Origin: Sipunculus nudus
Taxonomy: Eukaryota > Annelida > Sipuncula > Golfingiida > Sipunculidae
Assembly: GCA_026874595.1 (NCBI GenBank)
Contig: CM049321.1
Coordinates: 22,561,979 to 22,625,978, forward strand
Length of the DNA: 64,000 bases
Direction of reading: 5' to 3'
Position 1 is the first letter of the stretch; each line of letters opens with the position of its first letter. Below are positions 1-11,851 of this stretch, piece by piece. The translations under genes and the position numbers were made by a program. The notes beneath the pieces were generated by a model. That model searched no databases and had not been told where the DNA came from. It saw only the letters and a list, made by a program, of their open reading frames with translations.

Positions 1-109
1 TGCATTCTGAGACATTTTTGAACATATGTCTTGTTTTACACATAACCTTAACCCTAGACAGAAGGGTGTTGCAATATGCTTGCCAGTAGCAATATATATT
101 TAGCTGAAC

Positions 110-133
110 GTATGTATGTATGTATGTATATGT
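110..133. repeat. (TATG)n microsatellite
   Basis: Short run of TATG units inside repeat block X. The equivalent stretch near 43,900-43,920 has fewer units. Confidence 0.7.
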
Positions 134-1047
134 ATCATACTATTGGTACTTCGTCATAAAAAAATAAAATTCCAACCCTACATAGTCACCAAAATGTTGT
201 CTTCTAAATATCTCGGCCTTCCACAAAGGTGTTGGAAAACAGTCTGTCTTTATATGCAATCTTACGTTCACTATGATACTACTGCCTCCATTTGAAATCT
301 TAATTTACCATTTTGTGATCGCCTTTAATGAAATTTCACACATCTAATAAAAAATTAGGGATTATATGTAGCAGAAGAGAAAAATGCATGTTATCGAACG
401 ATTTCTAATTCTTTTTTTAGATTTAAATTCTAAATTAAAATTTGAAAATTTAAAATTTGAGACTCTGGTGAAATTGCAGATAAGTTGCCTACTCAAATAC
501 CTCTGTATTCTGAAAAAGGTATTATCCCTATGTTTCTACTTGTGTGTATGTGGTTCAAAGACCAAACATAACCGCCGCTATCTTACAGGGCTGCTAGATA
601 CATTTATTTTAAATTACATGGCACGATAATGGCACGTGTCGTACCTTGCCGCCACGAGCGTCACCTCGCAATAAGTCGATCAAGGTGTTTTTAGGAATAA
701 TCGAAAATGTTCTGTATTGAGATAATGTAAATAAGCTGACAAGAAGAGATGTTCTAATGACAGTGAATAATGGGATAATAGTCAGTATTCATGTTTAATT
801 ATGTAATTTATTATGTAATGGCATTCCTTGATATATATTGTGTGTGAGTATCATAAAACACTTAGCAGCAAATCAAGCATGCTGGCATGTGTTTTCTAAT
901 TTGAAACACATTAAAAGAAGTGACAAGACTTTGGGTCTTGTTCAAATGCAACCAAATATTTCTCCGTATCATTGCTATAATTAACATCTTTGCCAAGAAC
1001 AAGGACGCACACCATAACATGAACATATGCATACACACGCAACACAC

Positions 1048-1048
<1 letters not shown>

Positions 1049-1113
<65 letters not shown>

Positions 1114-1130
1114 ATATATATATTTATATA
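1049..1130. repeat. (TA)n microsatellite
   Basis: About 30 perfect TA units followed by an imperfect AATATA tail. The open frames of alternating Tyr-Ile across it are artefacts of the repeat. Confidence 0.95.
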
Positions 1131-1526
1131 CAGTAAAGTGGCCTTCAAATGTCTGCTCTAACTATTGAGCTATAAGAAATCCCTGACCAATCTATGTATT
1201 TTAACATATTCATATGAATCCGTAATTTATTCACATAGGTGAGCAGTTAAAAAAAGTAATAGACTAAAGGTAATTATGCTGTTGCAAACATTAGAAAACT
1301 CAAAATTAATAGAAGGGGGAACAGAGCCGTAAAACACCGCAAATGGAAACACCGTAGGGGGTTTGTGAGCACAATCTGAACATCTGAAGCAAGATTATCA
1401 GTACAGTGACAGAGAGACTAGATGTAATAAAGCTCAAAGCATTCAGGCAGTTCTGGTAAATTCCGAGTCAACAAGAAACAAATATATGCTATAACTGGGT
1501 TTCTTTAACTGAGGTCAAAGGCAATT

Positions 1527-3520
1527 TATGTGTAGTGACTGAAACATTGCTTGATCATTAAGACGACGACGCATGACTGGAAACAAGTAAAATTAAAAAA
1601 AATGGCTTTCGTATTTACTTTGTAAACCGTGGACAAATAGGCAGAATTGATATCATATATGATTCGGTCCTAGCTGATCAGAGACAAACAGGAGTAAGTT
1701 ACAATCCATGCATCTTGCTACATGGAAAGAATCGAAATCAAGCAAGGTATCACTTATGATAAATGCAGTACATCATCCACCTTATGCTGCTAGAAATCCA
1801 AAAACAAATGCGGTTTGCTTAGATGAACTCTTGTATATACTCGCAGACTCTATCACAGCAGACTAAGGAAACATTTTCATGGGTGACTTAAACATACATT
1901 TGAATGATGAATCTGATTATGAGGTGGAAATACTAAGAAATTTATTGGGTCCCCTGGGCCTTACACAGCATGTGGATGTCTATGGTCACACAGCTGGAAA
2001 CATATTACATGTAGTAATCACTGAGGTGGGCAGTAATATCACAGTGACTAAATGTATAATTGGCCCTTTTATTTAGAATCATCGTGCTATAGTCTATAAA
2101 CCTACATCTCTAAGGTCAACACCATGTCACGAATGAGTTATTATAGAAAGTTAAATGAAATCAACAAGAAAGAGATGGAAAATGAAATCACATTGTCTAA
2201 TAAAATCAGTGACATTGACATAATTGTAAACAAATTAGAAAGTGATTTCCGAGTTATTCTGGACATACATTCGCCGCTCTAGCCTAAGAAATTAACGAAC
2301 AGAAAGAAGTACCCATGGTATGAGGAGGACATTAAAGAATAAAAAAAAGAAAACTCAGACGTAGAGACAGACTATGGAAAGAAGCAGGACGGATTCCATA
2401 CTGGAAGCGCTATAATTGGAGCAACATGCTTAAATCATCAAAATTCAATACATTAAGTGAGAAGACACACAAATGTGTAGATAACATAAAGAACCTATAC
2501 AAGCTTGTCACTGAGATTACAGGTGTTAAATAAAGACAATCCAGCTCCGGGGGGGGGGGGGGGTTATGTGATTGGGATTTAACCAACTAATGTGCCATTT
2601 TTTTTCCTGATGAAATTAAGACTGGACGAATTTCTACATTATCAGCCTTCAAGAAATGATGTAAAATCTTTGATTAATTTCAGGCCTCTAGCCCATAAAG
2701 AAGTTACAGTCATTATTAATAGTTAGCTAAGTAAGAGCTGTGAAACAGATGTAGTACCAACAGTTCTTCTGGAGAATATGCTTCCAGTAGTGATCCCAAA
2801 CAGACATGATTTACGATTCACTGGTTGAAGGGATATTTCCCATAAGTTAGAAGGGAGCTATATTACATCCCATTCAGAATGAGAAACTGGTCTTGAGTTA
2901 ATATCTTCAAATTACAGACCTGTGAATAATCTACTATTTCTATCTAAATTATTCGAGAAGGCAGCACTGTCTGATTTCAATCAACACACTAAGAGCGAAG
3001 AATTAACGCTAGATTAAATAGATCTGTCAGTCGCCCTTGACACGGTGGAACATTCAATTGTATTAGCAGTATTGTACAATAAATTTGGTACAAATGGAAA
3101 AGTTCCGGAATGGTTTGACAGTTATCTAAGTAAAAATAGGTGAGGAGTTTTCAAGGAATATGGATCTTACTTTTCCGGTACCTCGTGGAACCTGGCTTAT
3201 GCCAGTGCAATACAGGAAGTTATTCCGGGAAAAATGACCATGCGATAAAGTGTTCATTCATCGCTAACAATCGTCAAACAGAGAACACCACAATCCGAAT
3301 ACTAGAAACTTGTGCCAAAGACATTAAAACGTAGATTGACTCAAATAGACCAACAATTAATAGAATTTATGATGTTTGGTTACAACGTACAGCTAGCAAA
3401 ATGCACATCTTATCAGTTAAATGTGACGGAGAAAACGTTAAAGTGTAAGATACTAAAAAATACTTGGGAACTTGAAAAGACAAGCAGCTATTTTTTTATC
3501 ATCACTGCTCATTGAAATTT
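1527..3520 (+). pseudogene. CR1/L2-like LINE remnant: endonuclease, linker and RT pieces
   Basis: A degenerate non-LTR retrotransposon read across several frames. Landmarks in order: a TETLLDH match to the endonuclease TETW motif near 1,540; GDLNIHLND at 1,882, the catalytic GDxN block of the endonuclease/exonuclease/phosphatase fold; VVIT near 2,010; the basic linker KKYPWYEEDIKE near 2,305; NYRPVNNLLFLSKLFEK near 2,915; ALDTVEH near 3,035 and WFDSYLS near 3,110, both reverse transcriptase blocks; and KKYLGT near 3,455. Stops and frameshifts throughout make it non-functional. The same remnant is at 45,237-46,805. The assignment to a CR1/L2-like lineage comes from domain order and motif style. 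Confidence 0.8.
2549..2562 (+). repeat. Poly-G run
   Basis: About 14 consecutive G inside the LINE remnant. It is absent at the matching point of the second copy near 46,260, so it is a local expansion. Confidence 0.85.
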
Positions 3521-3530
3521 CAAATTTCAG

Positions 3531-3533
<3 letters not shown>

Positions 3534-3575
<42 letters not shown>
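3534..3575. repeat. (TA)n microsatellite
   Basis: About 20 TA units just after the LINE RT remnant ends, followed by ACATAC. Confidence 0.95.
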
Positions 3576-3578
<3 letters not shown>

Positions 3579-4035
3579 CACATATAAGCGCAATGGAGCT
3601 CTTGGCTAAACCCGTCCTCATTAGTACTAACTATCGGGGAGACGAATGACCGTGAGTAAAACGGTAAAGAATATATCCACCTGAAATGTGACGAAAACCT
3701 TAGGTTGTCCGTGGGAGCTGTCATGGGCATGAGGCACACTAAACTGGTTCATGGCTGTTCATCAAAACAGCAGAAATTCATCTCGTGCAATGCGCATGCT
3801 CATAAAAAAGCAATTTTTAGGTTTCTATATAGAGGAATGAAAACAACATCTAAATTTCTAATTCTGAATCTGCCTAGACGTATATTAAGAGAAGTGTTAG
3901 TAATACAAAGACAAATCACTGCCAAAAAGACAGAAGATCAATTCAGTTAATTTTATAACCAAAGGCACTGAAAGCATATCTCGTGGTATATCTGCAAATG
4001 AATCTGACAGAGAATCAATTAGTAAACATGTAGTC
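3576..4035. other. Unassigned sequence
   Basis: Sequence between block X and duplication unit 1. An open frame of 81 codons (3,705-3,950, +) has no recognisable domain, and I do not call it a gene. Confidence 0.4.
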
Positions 4036-4119
4036 CATGGGCCTATAGGAAACGACATAAACTTTATGAATGGTTAATTAAACATGGGGGCCAAAACGCC
4101 GAAGGTTTTTTTTTAATAT

Positions 4120-5990
4120 AAGCTCATCGTACGCCAGACCTAGAAACAATGGTAGGTCAACAGTGGAGAGGGGAGCGCTATTTTGCTTTTGCAGGTAGTC
4201 AGAGTGCTGGTGTAATTATATTAATTGGAAATAAATTGGAGTATATTTAAAAAATAAAAAAATTAGGATTCTGGAGGAAGGTTTATCATTTTATATTGTA
4301 TAATTCAGGAAAACCAGCATTATTTATGAACATTTATTCACCAAATTTTGAATTATTTTTTTGACAAATTTGCCAGATTTATTGATTCTTTAAATATCCC
4401 TGTTGCAACGATTACTATTTCGGGAGGTGAATTTAACTGCTTTCTTTCAGTTAAAGAATGGATGATCCGCGCGCAAGTGCCTTTAAACATAGGTCATCCG
4501 AGCTGTTAAATCGATATATGGAGGATTATGTATTGTGTGATATATTAAGGATAAGGTACCCGGAAAGAAAACTGTTTACTTGGAGATTAGACAAAGATGC
4601 CTCATTTTTTTAAATATCGAATTATGCCCAACCAATGGTTGCAGATATTGGTATCACACCGACAGTTGCAACTGACCCCTCAGTATAAACTAAGTATAGA
4701 ATTTCTAACAGATTATCAACGAGGTCCTAGTTTCTAGCATTTTAACTGTTCGTTGTTAGCTGTCATTAATTATAAAGATTCTTTAAAAAATGAATTTAAT
4801 AAAAAGGCAACAACAGTGGCACAAAAATGCAGACCAAGACGTAAAAAATGGTGACAATAATTAAAATATAAAACGAGGTAATTTACTATGACTTACACTA
4901 AACAAAAGGCACGAATAGCCAGGGATAAAATACGTTTATTTAGAAACTAATAATTAAACTAATAGTAAAATTCCAGTCCATAATGTCGGTGTCAAAACGG
5001 TTATCACCTGATGAATCTATTTGTAAATGTATTCCTAAGCATTATTTATCAGGCTTTGGAGGTACAGCTATGATACTATCAAATTTTGGCTTAGCGATGT
5101 ATTCCAATCTAAACTATCAGAATTTTATAGGATGGGATTAAGTCACTGGGCGGAAATTTTTTAGTTAAACCGACCCGCCTGAATTAATATTAAATCAGCA
5201 CCTGTGAAATAACATACAGGTTAACAAGAGTATCTAATGTAGTTACACACAACAGTAAGATTAAAGGAATTCAGGTACAAAACACTACACCTAGGTTATG
5301 TCTGGAGTGGCTTGGTATAGTTCCTGCTATCGCAAGAGAGTAAATTTCGACTCTAAAAGGTTCACATAGCAAACAAGTTCCTCCCAAGGACAAAATAGGT
5401 ATTGTTACTTTTGGAAAAGGAGAAAAAAACTCATGGCTACTTTAACTGAAAAATATATTTTTAATGTTTGAGGCAGAAACAATGTGTGCAAACAGGCCAG
5501 CTAAAATTGAATAAAAACTTGTATACTTATGATTACGCTATTGATTAGGCAGCTTTGTACAGTTCTGTTTATAAAACTACCCTTGATGCCAAACTGAGAG
5601 AATTTCAGTTCAAAATACTATATTAAATTCTACCTGTGAATAAAAAAATGTACAAATGGAACATAACCCCCTCAGCCCAATGGAGATTTTATAAAATATA
5701 TTTAAGGAATTATAGACCATCTATTCATGTACTGTAAGGATACAATATTTTATATCGCCAAATACACCAATGGGCGCGGGAGTGTCGTATTGAACTACAG
5801 GGTAAAAATTCGAGGGGATACAGTGCTTTGCATTACAGTAGATTTTCCATTAAGCCCGTTGGTCAACCTCGTATTACTTGTTTATAAATACGTAGTCTTC
5901 AAGACAAAAGAAAGCGATGTTTTGAAGTTTTGTACATTAAGATCAAAACTCATAATCATTAAACAAATATAAAATTAAATAACAAATAAC
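4120..5990 (+). pseudogene. L1/Tx1-like LINE remnant
   Basis: Translation gives pieces typical of the L1/Tx1 endonuclease: GERYFAFAGSQSAGVIIL near 4,160-4,220, NIYSPNFE near 4,330, then YMEDYVLCDILR followed by KLFTWRLDKD near 4,520-4,600. The last resembles the D-x-W-R...FTW region before the catalytic SRID block. Near 5,860-5,970 there is a downstream match to the C-terminal region of such LINEs (VNLVLLVYKYVVFKTKES). Frameshifts and stops separate the pieces. A shorter relic of the same element, 3-prime part only, is at 20,920-21,725. Confidence 0.6.
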
Positions 5991-6845
5991 AGAAATACAC
6001 TTAAAATCCATTTAGAAAAAAAATCGAGAAAATCCTCCCTCTTATGTGATCACCGCATATATCTCATAATTTGTGTTCTGAGCAGGATATGTGATGTGTA
6101 TGTGTTTGATTGTCATTGTAAGGGTTTGTTTTGTTTGTAACTGGTCAGGCATCTGTAGATACGTAATATAAAATATTCTTTTATCATTTTGTGTATGTTA
6201 CCACTTTAGATAAGGAGAGCAAGATGAGGCCATTTTTGACAGACAAAGATAAATATAGCGTGACGATTATGTTCGTATATGTAGGTATTTATGTATGTTT
6301 ATCTAGTGATGTTTGTCATATGAACATATGCCATATATTATTTGTCTGTATGTATGTTGTTTGCAAAATAATATATCTAAAAAAATGTAGTCCATGGGCC
6401 GGAATTCGTAATCATCCGCCCAGTGATATTTTAAAGACACAAGTATTTATAGTCAGGTCGCTTGAAGGGAGTATATACATAAAGAACAGAAGGTAAAAGT
6501 TCACCAGTAAAATGAAAAGATCGTTTCTGAGGATATATATACACATACTATAGATCTCAATTTTGCTGAAAGGGGAAGGATTCATTAATAGTTTATGTAG
6601 TTCTAAAGTTTACTTCTAATATATCCTGAATTTTGTTTATCCAATCATTTTCCTCCTATAAATCTGCTTGTCATAGTTATCTATGGCGCTTGCAAGCACT
6701 CTTGTTTGCCTCTGCCAGACAGCTGAGCCCCTTACTCCTCAGAGATCTTGTATGAGGTCACCAAATCAATGACAGTGTGAAACAGTTACCAATCAGTCTA
6801 AATAATTAAGTCTGCCACAAATAGAAAAAAAAATAACCAAACATA

Positions 6846-6846
<1 letters not shown>

Positions 6847-6881
<35 letters not shown>
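6847..6881. repeat. (TA)n microsatellite
   Basis: About 17 TA units between two conserved parts of duplication unit 1. Confidence 0.95.
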
Positions 6882-6886
<5 letters not shown>

Positions 6887-9689
6887 TTAAATATGGTCTT
6901 CAGCTGATTTCATGCGTGTGTGATAAGTTTTACACGTTTGGAGCCGGAAATAATTTGGGTTTTTTATTTTGCTGTCATTGTATATATTTTTGCTATATTT
7001 TATCGAGAGGAAGCGTATCTGAAGAGAATTGTCTTCCGCTTCTCTGTTTAAATGGTTATGTTGATTTTGTTATTTCAATTAGTGAGGTCCGGATGGTTTT
7101 AGGGGCTAAAACGTTACTAATTTGAACCTCAGGTGGGCATCCCTTCTGAAATCTTGGTTGGACTTTACCCACATGCAAATGTTGATCCTTCTTTTTCGAT
7201 CTGTAAATATATGACCCATAATTTACCATAGCTACAAGTCTATTAAGGTCAATGCAATAATTACAATAATTTGCCTGTTTGACACACTGTAACCTCAACA
7301 ATAACCAGCTACTTTAAAATTAGTAGATAAATGTTGAGAGAACCGTTCCGAAAATAGGGACAGGTAAGAGTCTAGAAACGTTTATTTATTTAAAAAAATT
7401 ACGTGTATTACGTGTTTTGATTAGGCAAATTTATTGTTTATTTCTGGAAGTTATATGTCAATTTGGAATCTATAACAAGGACAATGAACAGCTTATCTTA
7501 ACGGAGCAGTTGCATACCTGACACAATATACCTCGCCTAACGACCAACTACTTTTTTTCATTGTCCCGATTTTTTTGCTCTTTATATCAGATATTTAAAC
7601 TCCGGAATAGGGGGCATCTGTTTTCAGTTTTACGACCACTAATGCTGGTCCCAGTGAGGGACCTGAACCTCAATCATGCAACCACTTAGTATAGAGTAAA
7701 CGTTTCTTTGACAGGCGTAGCGGTGGATCGGGCGAAAACCAATACATTGCATCACTAATGCGTGAAAGGCAGGAGGTGAAACAAGTGCAGGACATATATA
7801 AAAGCGTGTTCATGGATGATTACAGCAGGCCAGAATTGTTTACGTCACGGTTTCATTATTTGCATGAGACCAGCCGATAATTATATGCGTGATACGTAGG
7901 CCACTAGCTTTGATTACATCGCTGATCAATAATGTTTGAGTCGCTATTGGGCTCTTTATAAGCATTATTGACTGAGGAAAGCGACTGAGTACTGCTCATT
8001 GTCCAATGGTCATTGTACACTTTTTGGTAATAATAGACGTTGTGTTTTAGAAGTGCTTGTATATGAATTTTTATTTTTTTAATTTTTAGTTTGACTTTCC
8101 TCCAATTTGTCAACATAACTGCATAATATTACACAATTGCATCGTGTTAATTTCTGAGCTAATGTAGATTTAGGTGGAAAACACAATCAGTAATTCCAAA
8201 TTATATTAATGGCTAAGGGCTGGTCACAGGACACTTAATGTTAAGAACGTACAACAAGACGAGCTTTTATAAGGTTCTTGACAGTCAAACCTCCCTGAGG
8301 CGACCACGTGGGAAATGCGACCACTTCATCGTTGGTGTTTGTAATTCCGAGGTTTTACTTTATACCTAAAGCATCAGGATTCGTTTATAATTAATGACAG
8401 TGAGTACTACAGCAGTAGTCTTGGTTTTATGGACTTATCATAAAAGCAGAACTGTAAGACCATTAAAATTGTTTTTGATGATTATGTTACATTTATGAAA
8501 GAGTTTACAAAAATATTCATATGACTTTTTTACATAAAAGGGGGAAGAGTTTTGAAGTTTAAAGTAGTGAGTTACTGCTTCAAGAATTTATACTGGAACA
8601 TATTGGAAATACATAGTATTAGTAAGCGCGATTAGGCCCAAAGTATTCAAATCATATTCCATTCACACCCTTGTTATTGAAGGTATCGATGTACACACCA
8701 AGTGATATACGACGTTTCAAGATAAAGATAATCCTGACAAATTGTATACTAAATCAGGTCCGACATTTCACTGATCAAATTGCTTCGGTAAATGTGAACC
8801 TTACAATATTACCAGAAACATAAAAGGTAAACCTGAACTTATTATATGCCATTGAATTTACATTAATGGTCTCATTGCTGTTTGTATTTATATAACAAAA
8901 ATAAGCAAAAGAACTGAAATAAAGCTGTACGTTGAAATGACCGTATAGTATTTAGTCCAAGATTCTTAAACAATGATTAGTTATGTATAAAAAATAATTG
9001 CCTGAACACATTTTTTTTTGTTAACGTATTATGTATGTTGCGGAAAGTGCGTTTAAGCAAAGTTGCACTTACTTCGAACCTTTTGCACAATTGAATGTAG
9101 GATAGTGACTTAAAATATATACAGTACACAATGCGGATGCAAACGAAACACGTTTCAATAAACAGTTCAGTTCTAATGGATATGATCAATAGAAATAAAA
9201 GAATAGGGTTTATTAATTTAAGGCCGTTTTATGTAGTTGACAGGTAACAATGCTCAATCTAATTTAAATGATTTATGCGAAAAAGAGGGCCGAGTAACTT
9301 TACATTTGTATGTATATTAATGGTTATATGTATCTTGATAATTTTTATCAATAAGCATTATACTAATCAGGTCCACGCAACAAAAAGACTGATTATTCCT
9401 GCTTTTATATCCATATGAGTATATTATTCGGTATGTTTTGCCTAATTTATCCATGTTTAACACTGCGTCAAGGCGTTATAATTCATATTAATTTAAAATT
9501 TCTTTTTTTTTTCAATTGCCTCTGTTTGGCTATACAATTATATATGTGTGTATATATATATATCTTTTTTTATCGAAATGATGCTTTTTGATGAAAATGT
9601 TGATCTCAATTTATAAACATGGAAATTGTGAAGTCGGAGAAACAGCAAAAATCTCTGATTATACATGTATGTAATGAGCTGACACAAGG

Positions 9690-9772
9690 TCATATTCGAA
9701 CCAACACCTCCTGAACCACCAACTGAGTATCTGACATGCTTACCACTCGGGCGAAGGACTTGTTTGATAAAA
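9690..9772 (-). repeat. tRNA-like SINE fragment
   Basis: On the minus strand an A-box-like GCCCGAGTGGTA (9,741-9,752) is followed about 40 bases on by a B-box-like GGTTCGAATATG (9,691-9,702), as in Leu/Ser tRNAs with a long variable arm. The acceptor stem does not close, so this is a SINE or tRNA relic, not a tRNA gene. The same fragment is at 26,318-26,395. Confidence 0.5.
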
Positions 9773-10379
9773 AAAATTTAATATCTTTAATTTAATGGTA
9801 ATTTGTCCATACTTTTAAAGGTAATAACGTTATGTTGCACATTATTTCATCCTTCTAATACCATATTTACATGATATTAAATTGATGGGCACGTCAATAT
9901 ACAATGTCCTTCGAATTTCTGTTACATGTTCATTCTAATTATCAAAATGTTTCCTTCCCGCATATGACAGTTGTATGTTACTTATACAAGACACTTTGTT
10001 TACTATTCACAGAGCCTGCTTCTATTTTGTCAGAACTTGCCTCTCAGTACAGGCACTAGTTCTTCTAGTTGGAGCAATGAGCATGCTGTTCAACCTTTGA
10101 CGCTAATGGGAAATCTACGAAACCTAATAATTCATAATTTTCAGATTAATTCTATTTTGCTCTTGGCACAGGACCCCGGTTATAACAGAAGGAATACCGG
10201 GGAAAATATGATAATAAATTAATCTTTTCTCAGCAAACAGATATATGCATATCACGCATGAAACACTCTCACACAATAACAATATGAGCGGATATTTCTA
10301 TGACTTTACATGTTATAATGATAAATGATTATTCCATGTCAAGATTAATTAGTTTCAAATGGTTTGTAGAATGGAGAAA

Positions 10380-10490
10380 TATTTTAATGTAAATATTAAC
10401 ACACTGCAGCAACATTACTTTCAAGTAGTCACTGGAAAAAAGTCTTCTGTCCAAAATATAAAATTAGTGATGCCCATGAGGAGCCGTATG

Positions 10491-10493
<3 letters not shown>
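10380..10493 (+). repeat. Repeat shared with 20,490-20,604
   Basis: The stretch around 'cactgcagcaacattac' up to 'gccgtatgaacaat' is nearly the same at both sites, and both run directly into a long (TA)n. The pair marks a rearranged junction between the duplication units. Confidence 0.7.

Positions 10494-10549
<56 letters not shown>
10494..10549. repeat. (TA)n microsatellite
   Basis: About 28 TA units. A Penelope-like fragment in minus orientation lies just to its right. Confidence 0.95.
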
Positions 10550-10552
<3 letters not shown>

Positions 10553-10559
10553 CGAATGT

Positions 10560-10775
10560 TAAGATAAAAACGTGACGTCTTTTTGATAGACTAACTAGTT
10601 TAGTAACACAGAAACTTTCAAAGTACAAAGACTTCTTCGTCAGGTGGTGATTAAGTGGGAACGTGTAGAGAGATGTTATATGATGGAACGACAATGTATA
10701 GAGTCCATAATGTCAGAGACAGTGTATTTACATGCTGATTGGATATTTAGCAATATTATAACCATGATTAAGAAA
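10560..10775 (-). mobile_element. Candidate Penelope-like element end with hammerhead-like motif, inverted
   Basis: The reverse complement matches 26,455-26,690. On the minus strand CTGACGA (10,643-10,637) is followed by a GAAGT/ACTTT stem and GAAA, the order found in hammerhead ribozyme cores. Its orientation is opposite to the copy in unit 2 although the flanking units run in parallel, so it was either inverted or inserted independently. The Penelope-like label comes from general resemblance to ribozyme-bearing ends of such elements and is tentative. Confidence 0.4.
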
Positions 10776-11265
10776 TGCCTTGAAATTATAACGAGATTGC
10801 GTGCGTTATGTTGTGAACACAAAAAATTGCACCGTGAACGGAAACGGAATAGAACGCATAATTTCCTTGGCAGAGGCAATTACCGTGTGTAATCATTCAG
10901 TAAGCGTGGGTAAATCAGGTTCTCATTTAAGATTATTCTTTAAATAGTACTTGACAGTTACATATACATGTAGTATTTAGTCAAGTTTTGTTTTATTAAT
11001 TATTTAGAAAAAAAAGGGAATGAGTTGATGATCACACTTATATCTTCTTTCAAACATTCAAAACTTTCGTCAACATTTCAATGTATTTTGTGAAAAAAGG
11101 TAAATTGTAGGGACCGGAAAAAAGAATTGGCCTGATTTATTTTAGGTAAAAAATTAAATGGTAAATGTGCTGATTGAGGCATGTTATTAATTGAAGTAAA
11201 CATTTAAGATGACTTAAAAACAAATGGAGGTATGATTAACCTAATAAACTATGACTGTAATATGA
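10776..11265. other. Unit-1-specific spacer
   Basis: Sequence without a clear match in unit 2 and without a recognisable gene. Overlapping open frames on both strands at 10,644-10,892 lie in the inverted repeat and its flank and are not supported. Confidence 0.4.
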
Positions 11266-11787
11266 CGTTTGCCATGCACCTTTGTCCAGATGAATTTAAT
11301 AAGTACATTTCCTTGGCTTTTATTGGCAAAAATCTTTCCAGTTTATTCATCCACCTATATTTGTTTCTGTTTAATGCATCTTTCCTCTTGTTTCGATTGG
11401 AATATTTCGTATATTTATGTTTTTATTAATTTCTTAGATGGGATATAATATATATGTAACGGGTCCTTTTTGAACCCTCTCTTTGTACTGAAGTGAACTA
11501 AATTACCACTCAAGTACCAAAGGTGCAAGTTCAGTGCAGTAAATCTCAATGCACTCTTAAGTACTAAGAAATGACACGTTAATGCCCCACGGACTCTCAT
11601 AGTGATTTTGTTAATCGATATAATTCAGACAGTATCCAAGACTCAAGATTAATAGATTTTCGTTCTTTATATTAGTATTGACTTCTTGATGCATGTGACA
11701 CTTCTCATTATCATTTTGCACATATTCAACGCAGGTTCTTAAGTGCTCGGTTTAGATCATTCCCCGAAGAATCATATCCGGTATAAG

Positions 11788-11851
11788 ATGTTTTCCGTGC
11801 AGATGTGGGTAATGGTCTTACAGACTGCCTTCTGTGGATTTTTGGCAGCAG
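11788..11851 (+). CDS. Gene A exon 1: start and signal peptide
   Basis: Begins at ATG with an A at -3 (AAGATG). Encodes MFSVQMWVMVLQTAFCGFLA followed by A and a split Gly codon: a short N-terminus, a hydrophobic core and small residues before the probable cleavage site. The donor is CAG|gtaata, phase 1. Any 5-prime UTR extends left into sequence shared with unit 2. Confidence 0.65.

Larger units (their letters stand above)
1..3520 (+). repeat. Repeat block X containing a dead CR1-like LINE
   Basis: This block recurs at 43,785-46,805 in the same orientation and order: the TATG-rich start, the 'cacgataatggcacgt' stretch near 620, the segment before the (TA)n at 1,049, and the LINE remains after about 1,527. 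The two copies differ by many substitutions and small indels, so the duplication is old. The left edge is cut by the window. Apart from the LINE remains I see no coding sequence in the first 1,500 bases; the short open frames at 384-629 and 920-1,114 have no support. Confidence 0.7.
4036..9815 (+). repeat. Segmental duplication unit 1, part 1 (matches 20,920-26,445)
   Basis: Aligns by eye in the same order with 20,920-26,445: the start near 4,036 with 20,921, 5,993 with 21,751, 7,080 with 22,570, 8,200-8,460 with 23,640-23,895, and 9,540-9,815 with 26,150-26,445. Unit 1 has extra L1-like LINE sequence near 4,080-4,720. Unit 2 has a 1.17-kb LINE insertion at 23,896. Apart from LINE, SINE and (TA)n material I see no gene here; the open frames at 6,191-6,496, 6,916-7,125 and 7,904-8,116 are unsupported. 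Confidence 0.75.

Noticed and set aside
6191-6496. 101-codon open frame on the plus strand
   Set aside because: Lies in repeat-derived sequence; the paralogous stretch near 21,950-22,170 does not keep it open.
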